DNA from: Muribaculaceae bacterium
Lineage (GTDB): Bacteria > Bacteroidota > Bacteroidia > Bacteroidales > Muribaculaceae
Direction of reading: 5' to 3'
Assembly: GCA_016287065.1 (NCBI GenBank)
Contig: JAEEVB010000010.1
Span: 1-19,203, forward strand
DNA: 19,203 nt
Each line of letters begins with the position of its first letter. Within the stretch, counting starts at the first letter, position 1. A program made the translations under genes and the position numbers. Positions 1-7,122 of the stretch are shown in pieces. The notes under the pieces were generated by a model. It searched no databases, was not told the origin of the DNA, and was given only the letters and a program-made list of their open reading frames with translations.

Positions 1-524
1 ATGGCATGCGCGGCAAGATTCATGGTCAGGAACTCGCCGACTCGGGTGGCGTGAAAGTGGCTGTGGAGCATAACGCCCTCTCGGTCGACCACCTTGAGAG
101 CATGACCGATGCCGACATCGAGATGATGCGCGACAGCAACACCACTCCCACGGCGCTGCCGGGCACCTCGTTCTTCCTGAACATGCCCTTTGCTCCGGCA
201 CGCAAGATGATTCAGGCCGGACTGCCCATGGCCATTGCCAGCGACTACAATCCTGGCTCTACGCCCAGCGGCGACATGAAGTTTGCCGTTTCGCTCGCAT
301 GCATCAAGATGCGGTTGCAACCCGCCGAGGCGCTCAATGCAGCCACCATCAACGGTGCAGCTGCTATGGGGTTGAGCAAGGACTATGGTTCGATTGCACT
401 GGGCAAGGTTGCCAACTTCAATGTCACGCAGCCTATCCCCTCGATCGACTTCATCCCCTACGCCTACACTACGCCCATCATCCGGCACATTTTCTTGAGC
501 GGCGAGCAAATTGCCCGCGAGTAA
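1..524 (+). CDS. hutI: Imidazolonepropionase, C-terminal part (5' end outside window)
   Basis: Hydrolyses 4-imidazolone-5-propanoate to N-formimino-L-glutamate, the third step of histidine degradation; a cytoplasmic metal-dependent amidohydrolase. The reading frame is open to the left edge, and about 173 residues remain of a family usually near 410. Visible signatures are KIHGQEL (nt 15-35; the His and Glu match the IHADEI-type metal and active-site motif of HutI), VEHNALSVDHLE with the next conserved His, LPGTSFFL, and ASDYNPGSTPSG, whose Asp is the late metal ligand of the amidohydrolase fold, then SLACIKM. The tail (NFNVTQPIPSIDFIPYAY) matches the usual end of the family, so the 3' end is intact. 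The rest of a hut cluster would be expected to the left, outside the window. The family call is confident from motif order; activity is inferred. Confidence 0.93.
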   Translation, partial: GMRGKIHGQELADSGGVKVAVEHNALSVDHLESMTDADIEMMRDSNTTPTALPGTSFFLNMPFAPARKMIQAGLPMAIASDYNPGSTPSGDMKFAVSLACIKMRLQPAEALNAATINGAAAMGLSKDYGSIALGKVANFNVTQPIPSIDFIPYAYTTPIIRHIFLSGEQIARE

Positions 525-550
525 CACTGCGAGAAATCCTACTTAATTAC

Positions 551-590
551 AATAGGGGGCGCTGGAAAACATTTTCAGCGCCCTATTTGT
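551..590 (+). terminator. Hairpin terminator after hutI
   Basis: GGGCGCTG (557-564) pairs with CAGCGCCC (576-583) around an 11-base loop, and flanking A/T bases can extend the stem with a small G bulge. It is followed by a short, broken T-rich run (TATTTGTT). It lies 27 bases after the hutI stop and before the trkA promoter, where a terminator is expected. The weak T tail makes efficiency uncertain. Confidence 0.6.
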
Positions 591-611
591 TATGGTGATT
601 TTTGGTAAAGA

Positions 612-644
612 CTTGCAGTTTTCTCAAATAAATAACTATATTTG
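612..644 (+). promoter_or_regulatory. Bacteroidetes-type promoter for trkA-trkH
   Basis: TATATTTG at 637-644 fits the Bacteroidetes -7 box TAnnTTTG exactly. CTTG at 612-615, 21 bases upstream, matches three of four bases of the -33 box TTTG. Transcription would start near 651, giving a leader of about 30 bases before the trkA ATG at 683. The assignment rests on consensus match and position only. Confidence 0.55.
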
Positions 645-682
645 CGACCGAAACGGTTTTAACTTCATTAAATGCAACTGCA

Positions 683-2017
683 ATGAATATTACCATTATT
701 GGAGCCGGCACTCTGGGGTCACACCTGGCAAGGTATCTCTCAGAAGAGCATCTCGACATCTACATCGTGGACCGAGACATCACCAAACTCTCGATGCTCG
801 ACTCAGAGAACAACCTGATGACGGTGGCAGGCGACGCCATCGACCTGAATGTGCTCAGACAAGCAAAGACCGGCACTTGCGACCTCTTCATCGCAGTGAC
901 CGAGGTGGCCGAACGCAACTTTGTGGCATGCGGACTGGCCAAATCGATCGGAGCCAAGATGACGGTGGCACGCGTGGACCGCAGCGACTACCTGTTGCCA
1001 CAAAACCGAGAGGTCGTGAAGCGCATGGGTGTGGACAATGTCATTTTTCCCGAATATCTGCTCTCGCAGAGCATCATCGAGTCGCTGCGCCACTCCTGGG
1101 CCAGCAGCTGGTATGAGTTCAACAAGGGCGAAATTGTGCTGCTGGGCGTGAGACTCGAACCCGAGGCTCCGCTGGCAGGCAAGCATCTGCGCGAACTGGC
1201 CTCCATCAACCGCACCTTCCATGTCACAGCCATTCGCAGGGCCCAGACCACCCTTATTCCCAAAGGTAATCACCAACTGTTGCCCAACGACATACTCTAC
1301 ATTGCCACCACACCAACCAATCTCAACGATGTGGCACAACTCACAGGAAAGACGCAGCGCAACATCTCGCGCGTGGTGATGGCTGGAGGCGGCAGCACTA
1401 CCGCCCTTACTGTGACCAGCGCCGCCAACGAATTTGACTTCACGGTGATTGAAGGCGACATGAACAATTGCCAGCGCCTCATCGGTCAGACGCACAAGTG
1501 CAATGTGATTCATGGCGAGCCCACTGAAATCGAGGCCCTTGTAGAAGCCGGCACCGAAAATGCCGACGCATTTGTAGCACTCACCGAGACTGCATCGGAA
1601 AATGTGCTCACCTGCCTGCTGGCATCTGATTTTGGGGTAATGAAAACCATGGCCGAAGTCGACCGCAAGCAGTTTGTGAACATGGCCGAGTCGTTCCAGA
1701 TCGACACCATTCTCAACCGCCAGATGCTGGTGGCCAACGCCGTGTTCCAACTGCTCATCGACGCCGGAGCAGCCTCGGCCAAGTGCCTGGCCCTGCCCGA
1801 TGCCGAGGTGGTGAAACTTGAAATCAAAGCCGACTCACGACTGAACGGCGCCATCGTCAAAGACCTCAAATTGCCCGAAGAACTCACTTTTGCCGGCATC
1901 ATTCGCAACGGCAAGGGCATGCTTGTGACAGGACACACGCAACTGTGCAGCGGCGACTCGGTGCTCGTGGTGTGCTTTGCCGGAGCACTGCACAAGGCAA
2001 GAAAACTCTTCAACTGA
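683..2017 (+). CDS. trkA: Trk potassium uptake regulatory subunit TrkA
   Basis: Cytoplasmic nucleotide-binding gating ring of the Trk K+ uptake system; it binds NAD(H)/ATP and controls the TrkH channel. The 444 residues match the full-length family (about 450-460). Two tandem RCK units are visible. The first has the Rossmann motif IIGAGTLGSHLA (residues 5-16) with the acidic end of strand 2 (IVDRD, 28-32), followed by a TrkA-C type domain (about 135-215). The second begins at VVMAGGGSTTALT (231-243) with VIEGD (255-259) and ends in a second TrkA-C domain (about 365-444). The ATG at 683 starts directly on the first beta strand, as in homologues, and lies about 30 bases after a predicted promoter. 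The trkH start follows one base after its stop, so the two are surely co-transcribed. Confidence 0.95.
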   Translation: MNITIIGAGTLGSHLARYLSEEHLDIYIVDRDITKLSMLDSENNLMTVAGDAIDLNVLRQAKTGTCDLFIAVTEVAERNFVACGLAKSIGAKMTVARVDRSDYLLPQNREVVKRMGVDNVIFPEYLLSQSIIESLRHSWASSWYEFNKGEIVLLGVRLEPEAPLAGKHLRELASINRTFHVTAIRRAQTTLIPKGNHQLLPNDILYIATTPTNLNDVAQLTGKTQRNISRVVMAGGGSTTALTVTSAANEFDFTVIEGDMNNCQRLIGQTHKCNVIHGEPTEIEALVEAGTENADAFVALTETASENVLTCLLASDFGVMKTMAEVDRKQFVNMAESFQIDTILNRQMLVANAVFQLLIDAGAASAKCLALPDAEVVKLEIKADSRLNGAIVKDLKLPEELTFAGIIRNGKGMLVTGHTQLCSGDSVLVVCFAGALHKARKLFN

Positions 2018-2018
2018 C

Positions 2019-3509
2019 ATGAAACGGCAGCGAAACAGCACATACGCAAGCGGCGGCATCAACTATGCGATGATTGCTCGCATTCTGGGACAACTCATGA
2101 TGGTGGAGGCAGCCTTCATGCTCCTGCCCTTGCTCACCTGCCTTTTCAACCACGAGAGCGACTGGCAAGCCTTTGCCATCACCATAGGGCTGACGGTGGC
2201 TGCTGGAGCCGCACTCAATTTCCTCATCAGACCCAAAAGCAAGAAACTGCATCGCCGCGACGGACTGCTGCTGGCCTCGGTGGCGTGGATTGTGTTCTCA
2301 CTGTTTGGCATGCTGCCCATGATGCTTTGCGCCACGCCGCTGAACGCGAGCGAAGGCTTTTTCGAAGCCATGTCGGGCTTCACCACTACCGGTGCAACCG
2401 TGATTCGCGATGTGGAGAGCTGCAGTCACGGCATTCTGCTATGGAGGGCACTGACACAATGGGTGGGCGGACTGGGAATCATCATCTTCACTCTCACCTT
2501 TATTCCTGCACTGAACAATAGCGGCAGCATCATCATGTTTCATGCCGAGGCTACGGGTATCACGCACGACAAACTGGGGGCACGCATCTCGCGCACGGCT
2601 AAAATTCTGTGGGCGCTCTACACCATCATCACCCTCGTTCTCATTGTGATGCTCTGGCTTGGCCCCATGAACCTCTTCGAGAGCATCTGCCAGAGTTTCA
2701 CGGCTATCTCTACCGGCGGTTTCTCGACGCGAAACGACAGCATTGCCGCCTTCAACTCGCCTTATATCAAGTTGGTGCTCACCTTTTTCATGTTCCTGGG
2801 CGGCATCAGTTTCAGCCTTATCCTCGCCTCGCTCAAGAAGCGTGGCCGTGGTTTCTGGAAGAACGATGTGTTCAGGACCTACGTCTTCATCATCGTGGCG
2901 CTCTATGCGTGCGTGGTGACTGCCATTGTGGCCAAGGGGCACTACACCGGTTGGCAAAGCGTCACCGTCGACCCCATCTTCCACATCGTTTCGGCCATCA
3001 CCTCAACGGGCTACAGTGCCGGCGACTGGGAGGGATGGGGACTGTTTGTGCTCACGCTCACCTTCCTGATGATGTGCATTGGCGCCTGCGCAGGTTCCAC
3101 CACCGGTGGTCTGAAAGTCGACAGGGTGCTCTACCTCTTCAAGAATTTCACGCTTGTGGTGCGGCGCTACATCAGGCCTCGCCTCATGCGTTCTATTAGC
3201 GTCAACGACCAGATTATCGACAACGAGCGAGGCAGCGAGATTTCGGCCTTTATCGCCATCTTCTTCCTGCTCATTGTTGTAGGCGGACTGGTGCTGGTGG
3301 CACAGGGATTTCCCATCGTCGATGCCTTCTTCTCCTCCTTCTCGTGCGTGTCGAACAACGGCCTAGGTGCTGGCGTGACCGGCATCACCGGTTCCTACGA
3401 TTTCATCTCGCCATCGGGCATGTGGGTCATGTCGTTCCTCATGCTGGCGGGCCGTCTCGAAATTATCACCATCATCGCCCTGTTCGTCCCCTCATTCTGG
3501 CGCCGCTAA
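2019..3509 (+). CDS. trkH: Trk potassium uptake channel subunit TrkH
   Basis: Inner-membrane K+-translocating subunit partnered with TrkA. From the ATG at 2019 the protein has 496 residues, normal for TrkH/KtrB-type transporters. Four M-P-M repeats are visible, each with its selectivity-filter glycine: TTTGAT (Gly near 125), ISTGGF (near 233), TSTGYS (near 331) and SNNGLG (near 448). Hydrophobic helices flank each one. The frame is open to an earlier ATG at 1977, but that would overlap trkA by 41 bases and add 14 polar residues; 2019 gives one-base spacing after the trkA stop and leads into INYAMIARILGQ, the usual N-terminus in Bacteroidetes homologues. Met at 2067 is a less likely start. It ends 25 bases from the convergent receptor gene, and no terminator is visible between them. 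Confidence 0.95.
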   Translation: MKRQRNSTYASGGINYAMIARILGQLMMVEAAFMLLPLLTCLFNHESDWQAFAITIGLTVAAGAALNFLIRPKSKKLHRRDGLLLASVAWIVFSLFGMLPMMLCATPLNASEGFFEAMSGFTTTGATVIRDVESCSHGILLWRALTQWVGGLGIIIFTLTFIPALNNSGSIIMFHAEATGITHDKLGARISRTAKILWALYTIITLVLIVMLWLGPMNLFESICQSFTAISTGGFSTRNDSIAAFNSPYIKLVLTFFMFLGGISFSLILASLKKRGRGFWKNDVFRTYVFIIVALYACVVTAIVAKGHYTGWQSVTVDPIFHIVSAITSTGYSAGDWEGWGLFVLTLTFLMMCIGACAGSTTGGLKVDRVLYLFKNFTLVVRRYIRPRLMRSISVNDQIIDNERGSEISAFIAIFFLLIVVGGLVLVAQGFPIVDAFFSSFSCVSNNGLGAGVTGITGSYDFISPSGMWVMSFLMLAGRLEIITIIALFVPSFWRR

Positions 3510-3534
3510 TCCCCCCTAAAATCACACATTCTTG

Positions 3535-5985
3535 TTAATTGCCGACTGGCTTTGAACCGCCCTCGAGGTCGTTGTTCTGGATGGTTTTGTTGGTTTGCTT
3601 CACGCTTGCCTTGAGGGAGCCAAAACGATAGGACACCGTAAGTCTGAATTCACGCATAAACTGCCAAGCACGGTCCAGACCTGTGTAGTCGCCGTGTGTA
3701 GTGTACATAGTGATTTTGTTGAACTTACTGGAATTGAAGAGGTTTGCAGTGCTCAAGCGCACTGTGAGGCGGTCATCCTTGAGGAATGAGCGCTGCAAGT
3801 TAAGGTTATAGTACAAAGTGCCTGTGTAGTGGCCATAGAGGCCATCGATACCACCACTGCGGCCGCTCAAGGCTGCGCTGAAACGCAACTTCCATGGCAG
3901 CTGCTGATTGAGCTGTGCATAGTAGAACGCCACCCATCGATTATTCTTGAGGTTAAGATCACGACTCTCGTAGTTGTAATTACCCACGCTGCCATTGAGT
4001 GTGAAACTTGTGGTTGGGCCTATCGCCCACTTCACGAAACCGCTTAGGTTAAAGTATCGGCTTTTGAGAGTGTTGGCATAGGTTGAAACCAGCACATCAC
4101 CATCGGTGTACTGAACACCTGTTATACGATTGTTGCTAAACGAGATGCTTGGACTGAGACTGAAGGTGAGCTTGCTGCCTATCTTCATGTAGGTCATACT
4201 GATTGAGTGGTTGAGCGAGCTGCCGAGGTGAGGATTACCAAACTTGCGGCTTGTGGGATCTTCCTCAACAGCCGGATTCAGATAGCTGATGCCTGGACGA
4301 CGGATGCTTGTCGAGTAATTAATCTTGAGGCTATGCGCATCGTTGAATTTATATTGCGCACTCAAGTCGGGCACCCAATCATTCAAGTTGCGATGATAGT
4401 TGGCCTGCATGCCGTCGGGGAACTCGGCATTGAGGCGACTATACTCATAGCGCAGTCCAGCACGAGCCGCCCAGTTGCCCTTACTGAAACGATAACTCAA
4501 GTAGGCGGCTGCCACATGGGTGCGGTGGTTGAAAAGCGTGGTGTTGTTCATCTCGGGCACACCATCAAATTCAAAAATGCCCTTGCTCTTGTTGAAGCGA
4601 TTGATATACTTCAAGCCTGTCTCAATGGTGTGATACTTGGCAAATGGGCGCGTCCAGTCGAGCTGAAATGTGTGCTCGGCAAAGGTCTCTTTGGTGTCGG
4701 TGGTTTGTCCAGTATAAGGGAATGGACAGTTAAGCATTTCGCTGAAGGTATTTATGCTCTTCATATTATTATGACTGGTAGAGAGCATGTAACTGAGTGT
4801 TAGCACCTCACCGGGATTATGCAGCAAGTGTTGATAGTCAACGCGCCCATGCAAGTCATAGGAACCACTCGTGGGCACACGACCAGTAGTTGTGTACTTA
4901 TATAGGATGTTCCCATCGCGGTCGGTCATGCGAGCGTTGTTGATACCATCAGAGTGATGGTTATAGTAGTAGCCGCCAAACGAGAGCGAAACAAGATTCA
5001 GCGTATCGGGTTCCCAACTTGCGTTCAGGTCACCATAGTGGAAATTGAATGAGCCGCGCGTTTCGTTGTTACTATACAATGAGTTGCCCGTGCTGGAGTA
5101 AGTGTGTTCGCTCTTCATGATATTGTGGTCGTAGTGGCGATTCTTATTAGCATATCCATAGTTTAGCGAGGCCACAACCTTGCCAATCTGAGTGATGATG
5201 CTTGCATTGCCACTGAGGCTACCGGTGTTGTCCACAGCCCCACTCACTGTGCCAGTTACGCCTTGCATCAACGAACCACTGCTGCCCACAGTCACGATGT
5301 TGAGGATGGCACCAGTGCCCTCAGCGTCATATTTTGCTCCAGGGTCGGTAATCACCTCTATCTTCTTGATGGTGCTGGCGGGAATCGCCTTGAGAACATC
5401 CTTCATGTTCTGACCGCTCAGTGCAGGGTCGGGATGGCCATTGCGATACACTTTGAACGACGATGAGCCTTTCACCAAAATATCGTCCTTGCCGTCGACC
5501 GAGACCATAGGCACCTTCCTGAGCATGTCGAGCACGGTGCCTGTCTTGCTGTCTTCATCACCCTGCACATCATAGGCCAGACGGTCAATATCGGTGGTAA
5601 CAAGTTGCCGTTGGGCTGTAACGGTCACTTCGCTTAGCGTAGTTGATTCAGTATTGAGAACTATGGTGCCAAGTTGTGCAACTGGCGACGATGCACTTAT
5701 CTCAAAGGTTCGTTTTTGTGTTGTCATACCCACAAACTGCACACGCATCAAGTAACTGCCAGGATTCGTGAGTTTGTGGTCCACCTTGCCAAAGGCGTCG
5801 CTCACGCCACTGCTAACCACCTTGGTCGTATCACTGCTATTATAAAGGTAGATTGTAGCAAAGGGAACGCCCTCACCCTTGCTATCGTTAACTTGGCATT
5901 GCACACCATATTGCTGCGCTACAACTGCAACGGCGCAAGCAAGCATCATTAATAATGTGGTAATTCTCCTTTTCATAGTGCTCAT
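3535..5985 (-). CDS. TonB-dependent outer-membrane beta-barrel receptor (OMP_b-brl_3 type)
   Basis: Outer-membrane receptor of the PF14905-like beta-barrel family; substrate unknown. From the N-terminus: signal peptide (residues 1-23, ending AVVAQ), a carboxypeptidase-regulatory-like domain (about 27-110; GVPFATIYLYN, GMTTQKRTF), a linker with SEVTVTAQRQ (118-127), and a TonB plug (about 128-235; DMLRKVPMVSVDG, FKVYRNGHPDP, IKKIEVITDPGAKYDAEGTGAILNIVT). A beta barrel of alternating strands follows to the C-terminus. The end (FGSLKASVKQTNKTI then NNDLEGG) is characteristic of this family rather than of SusC, and no susD neighbours it, so it is not a SusC. Start could be 5985 or the in-frame ATG at 5976; both keep the signal peptide. 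It is divergent from a LuxR-type gene and shares its control region, suggesting it is that regulator's target. Confidence 0.9.
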   Translation of the reverse strand: MSTMKRRITTLLMMLACAVAVVAQQYGVQCQVNDSKGEGVPFATIYLYNSSDTTKVVSSGVSDAFGKVDHKLTNPGSYLMRVQFVGMTTQKRTFEISASSPVAQLGTIVLNTESTTLSEVTVTAQRQLVTTDIDRLAYDVQGDEDSKTGTVLDMLRKVPMVSVDGKDDILVKGSSSFKVYRNGHPDPALSGQNMKDVLKAIPASTIKKIEVITDPGAKYDAEGTGAILNIVTVGSSGSLMQGVTGTVSGAVDNTGSLSGNASIITQIGKVVASLNYGYANKNRHYDHNIMKSEHTYSSTGNSLYSNNETRGSFNFHYGDLNASWEPDTLNLVSLSFGGYYYNHHSDGINNARMTDRDGNILYKYTTTGRVPTSGSYDLHGRVDYQHLLHNPGEVLTLSYMLSTSHNNMKSINTFSEMLNCPFPYTGQTTDTKETFAEHTFQLDWTRPFAKYHTIETGLKYINRFNKSKGIFEFDGVPEMNNTTLFNHRTHVAAAYLSYRFSKGNWAARAGLRYEYSRLNAEFPDGMQANYHRNLNDWVPDLSAQYKFNDAHSLKINYSTSIRRPGISYLNPAVEEDPTSRKFGNPHLGSSLNHSISMTYMKIGSKLTFSLSPSISFSNNRITGVQYTDGDVLVSTYANTLKSRYFNLSGFVKWAIGPTTSFTLNGSVGNYNYESRDLNLKNNRWVAFYYAQLNQQLPWKLRFSAALSGRSGGIDGLYGHYTGTLYYNLNLQRSFLKDDRLTVRLSTANLFNSSKFNKITMYTTHGDYTGLDRAWQFMREFRLTVSYRFGSLKASVKQTNKTIQNNDLEGGSKPVGN

Positions 5986-6004
5986 GGGGTTTATTATTTA
6001 TGTG

Positions 6005-6037
6005 CAAATTTAGATAACTCTTTATAAGGAAGACACA
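6005..6037 (-). promoter_or_regulatory. Candidate promoter for the TonB-dependent receptor
   Basis: On the minus strand TAAATTTG (6012 down to 6005) fits the TAnnTTTG -7 box. TGTG (6037 to 6034), 21 bases upstream, is a 3-of-4 match to the -33 box. Transcription would start near 5998, just ahead of the ATGs at 5985 and 5976. The -33 box is weak and is covered by one copy of the inverted operator-like sequence, which would fit an activator-dependent promoter. Confidence 0.45.
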
Positions 6038-6100
6038 CACTAAAGGGTGAATGTTACAGTCAAAAAGCAAAATTTTGGCATTTTCACTCTTTAGGGTGTG
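6034..6100. promoter_or_regulatory. Pair of oppositely oriented 18-bp operator-like sites
   Basis: CACACACTAAAGGGTGAA at 6034-6051 and, on the other strand, CACACCCTAAAGAGTGAA (6100 down to 6083) agree at 16 of 18 positions and face each other across 31 bases. Each copy has imperfect internal dyad symmetry of form CAC-n-CTwwAG-n-GTG, as expected for a site bound by a dimer. One copy abuts the receptor promoter and the other lies just upstream of the luxR-type promoter. The repeat is seen directly; binding by the adjacent LuxR-type protein is inference. Confidence 0.6.
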
Positions 6101-6106
6101 AAAATA

Positions 6107-6137
6107 TTTAACATCACATGTTTTTTTACTATCTTTG
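6107..6137 (+). promoter_or_regulatory. Candidate promoter of the LuxR-type gene; decides its start
   Basis: TATCTTTG at 6130-6137 fits the TAnnTTTG -7 box, with TTTA (6107-6110) in the -33 position 19 bases upstream. Transcription would begin near 6144. That lies downstream of the ATG at 6135, so the ATG at 6159 is the probable translation start. Confidence 0.55.
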
Positions 6138-6158
6138 CTACTGAAAAACCTACAGATT

Positions 6159-6914
6159 ATGGCAAAAGTTGAAGATTTCTTCCTGAGCGAAAATACCGTG
6201 ACTGACCTTAACGATGAGCGTTATGCTCACATCGAAATGCTCAAGCGTGCCATCGACGCGATGGCCAACGCCACCTATCAGAGCATTTATGTGATTGATT
6301 ACTTCAAACGCGAGTTTCTGCATGTGGCAAGCAATCCGCTGTTCCTGGGAGGCCACACAGCAGAGCAGATGAAAGCAATGGGCTATCAGTTCTACATTGA
6401 GCATGTGCCCGAAGCCGAGCAAGCCATGCTGCTTGAAATCAACACCGAGGGTTTCAAGAAGTTCAACAGCATACCTATAGGCGAGCGCATCGGCTATTTC
6501 ATAAGCTATGATTTTCACATTGTTGATGGTGAGAAGAGTTTTCTCATCAATCACAAAATGACCCCATTCGCACTTGCCGATGATGGCAGGCTGTGGCTCT
6601 CGATGTGCGTGGTGTCGCTCTCGTCGCATAGCGAGCCTGGACACATTGAGCTACGCAAGAAAGGAGCACCTACTTATTGGGAATATTCACTGGATTACCA
6701 TCGCTGGATAACCAGGAATACAGTCAAACTTCGCCCACAAGAGAGACAGGTGCTCATACTTTCGGCACAAGGCCTGACCGTTGCGCAAATTGCCGACAAG
6801 ATGAATCGCTCAGTTGACACCATCAAGACCTACAAGCGAGTGATGTTTGAGCGTCTGGGCACACGCTCCATCACCGAGGCCCTCACCCTCGCCACCAACT
6901 CGGGACTGATATAA
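6159..6914 (+). CDS. LuxR/GerE-type HTH regulator with PAS-like N-terminal domain
   Basis: DNA-binding transcription factor of 251 residues. The C-terminal part (about 189-245; LRPQERQVLILSAQGLTVAQ, then IADKMNRSVDTIKTYK and ALTLA) is a GerE-type helix-turn-helix. Residues about 20-155 look like a PAS-type sensing fold (YQSIYVIDYFKREFLHVAS, LGGHTAEQMKAMGYQFY, then FISYDFH and SFLINHKMTP), a layout common in Bacteroidetes HTH proteins. There is no receiver domain with a phospho-acceptor pattern, so it is probably a one-component sensor or responds to a protein partner. I chose ATG 6159 because the promoter's -7 box ends at 6137, leaving the upstream ATG 6135 outside the transcript. It is divergent from the TonB-dependent receptor and shares two operator-like repeats with it, so control of that receptor and of itself is likely. 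Ligand unknown. Confidence 0.88.
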   Translation: MAKVEDFFLSENTVTDLNDERYAHIEMLKRAIDAMANATYQSIYVIDYFKREFLHVASNPLFLGGHTAEQMKAMGYQFYIEHVPEAEQAMLLEINTEGFKKFNSIPIGERIGYFISYDFHIVDGEKSFLINHKMTPFALADDGRLWLSMCVVSLSSHSEPGHIELRKKGAPTYWEYSLDYHRWITRNTVKLRPQERQVLILSAQGLTVAQIADKMNRSVDTIKTYKRVMFERLGTRSITEALTLATNSGLI

Positions 6915-6980
6915 TATTGGTCTCAAAAGATTCATAAATCAGCATCACCAATAAACAAATACAGGGGCTGGCACACAAAG

Positions 6981-7019
6981 CAGTGAGGCGGCACATCAAT
7001 GCCACCTCACTGTTTTTTT
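6981..7019 (+). terminator. Strong rho-independent terminator after the LuxR-type gene
   Basis: A 13-base stem (6981-6993 with 7000-7012, one C-A mismatch) closes a six-base loop and is followed directly by seven T (7013-7019). It ends transcription of the regulator. The minus-strand hydrolase gene ends 100 bases to the right, so the hairpin may also stop that transcript, but the minus side has no good T run. Confidence 0.85.
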
Positions 7020-7035
7020 AATCAATTCTCAGAAG

Positions 7036-7089
7036 TCTCGGAGATCTCGGAGAACTCGGAGAACTTGGAGAACTCGGAGAGCTCCGAGA
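7036..7089. repeat. Six-copy 9-bp tandem repeat, consensus ACTCGGAGA
   Basis: Consecutive units are TCTCGGAGA, TCTCGGAGA, ACTCGGAGA, ACTTGGAGA, ACTCGGAGA and GCTCCGAGA, a 54-bp non-coding array between a terminator and the end of the hydrolase gene. The last unit is effectively inverted: its CTCCGAGA can pair with TCTCGGAG in the first or second unit and with the CTCGGAG just before it, so alternative hairpins of 7-8 bp are possible. The array lies in the intergenic stretch 6915-7120, which otherwise holds only the terminator and a CT-rich tract. Confidence 0.85.
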
Positions 7090-7090
7090 A

Positions 7091-7122
7091 CCCTCACACC
7101 CCACATCTCACCCCTCACATCT
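7091..7122. repeat. Imperfect CT/CA-rich tract with CTCACA units
   Basis: Strand-biased run containing CCCTCACACC, CCACATCTCA and CCCCTCACAT in succession, with a period near 10-11 bases. It directly abuts the stop codon of the GHL10-type gene. Low-complexity intergenic DNA; no function assigned. Confidence 0.55.

Noticed and set aside
803..1750. A 315-codon minus-strand frame opposite trkA
   Set aside because: trkA is certain from two Rossmann motifs and operon context; the antisense translation is His/Gly/Ala-rich without recognisable features.
1977..2018. Upstream start for trkH overlapping trkA
   Set aside because: The extension is polar, would overlap trkA by 41 bases and is absent from the usual TrkH N-terminus; ATG 2019 fits the operon spacing.
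3510..3534. Terminator between convergent trkH and the TonB-dependent receptor
   Set aside because: Only 25 bases, with no stem or T run that I can find.
3535..5985. Assignment of the left receptor as a SusC
   Set aside because: It lacks the SusC signature block and a SusD partner, is shorter (816 residues), and its C-terminal segment matches the other beta-barrel family.
7036..7089. CRISPR-like array
   Set aside because: Units are 9 bp and directly abutting, with no spacers and no cas genes in the window.
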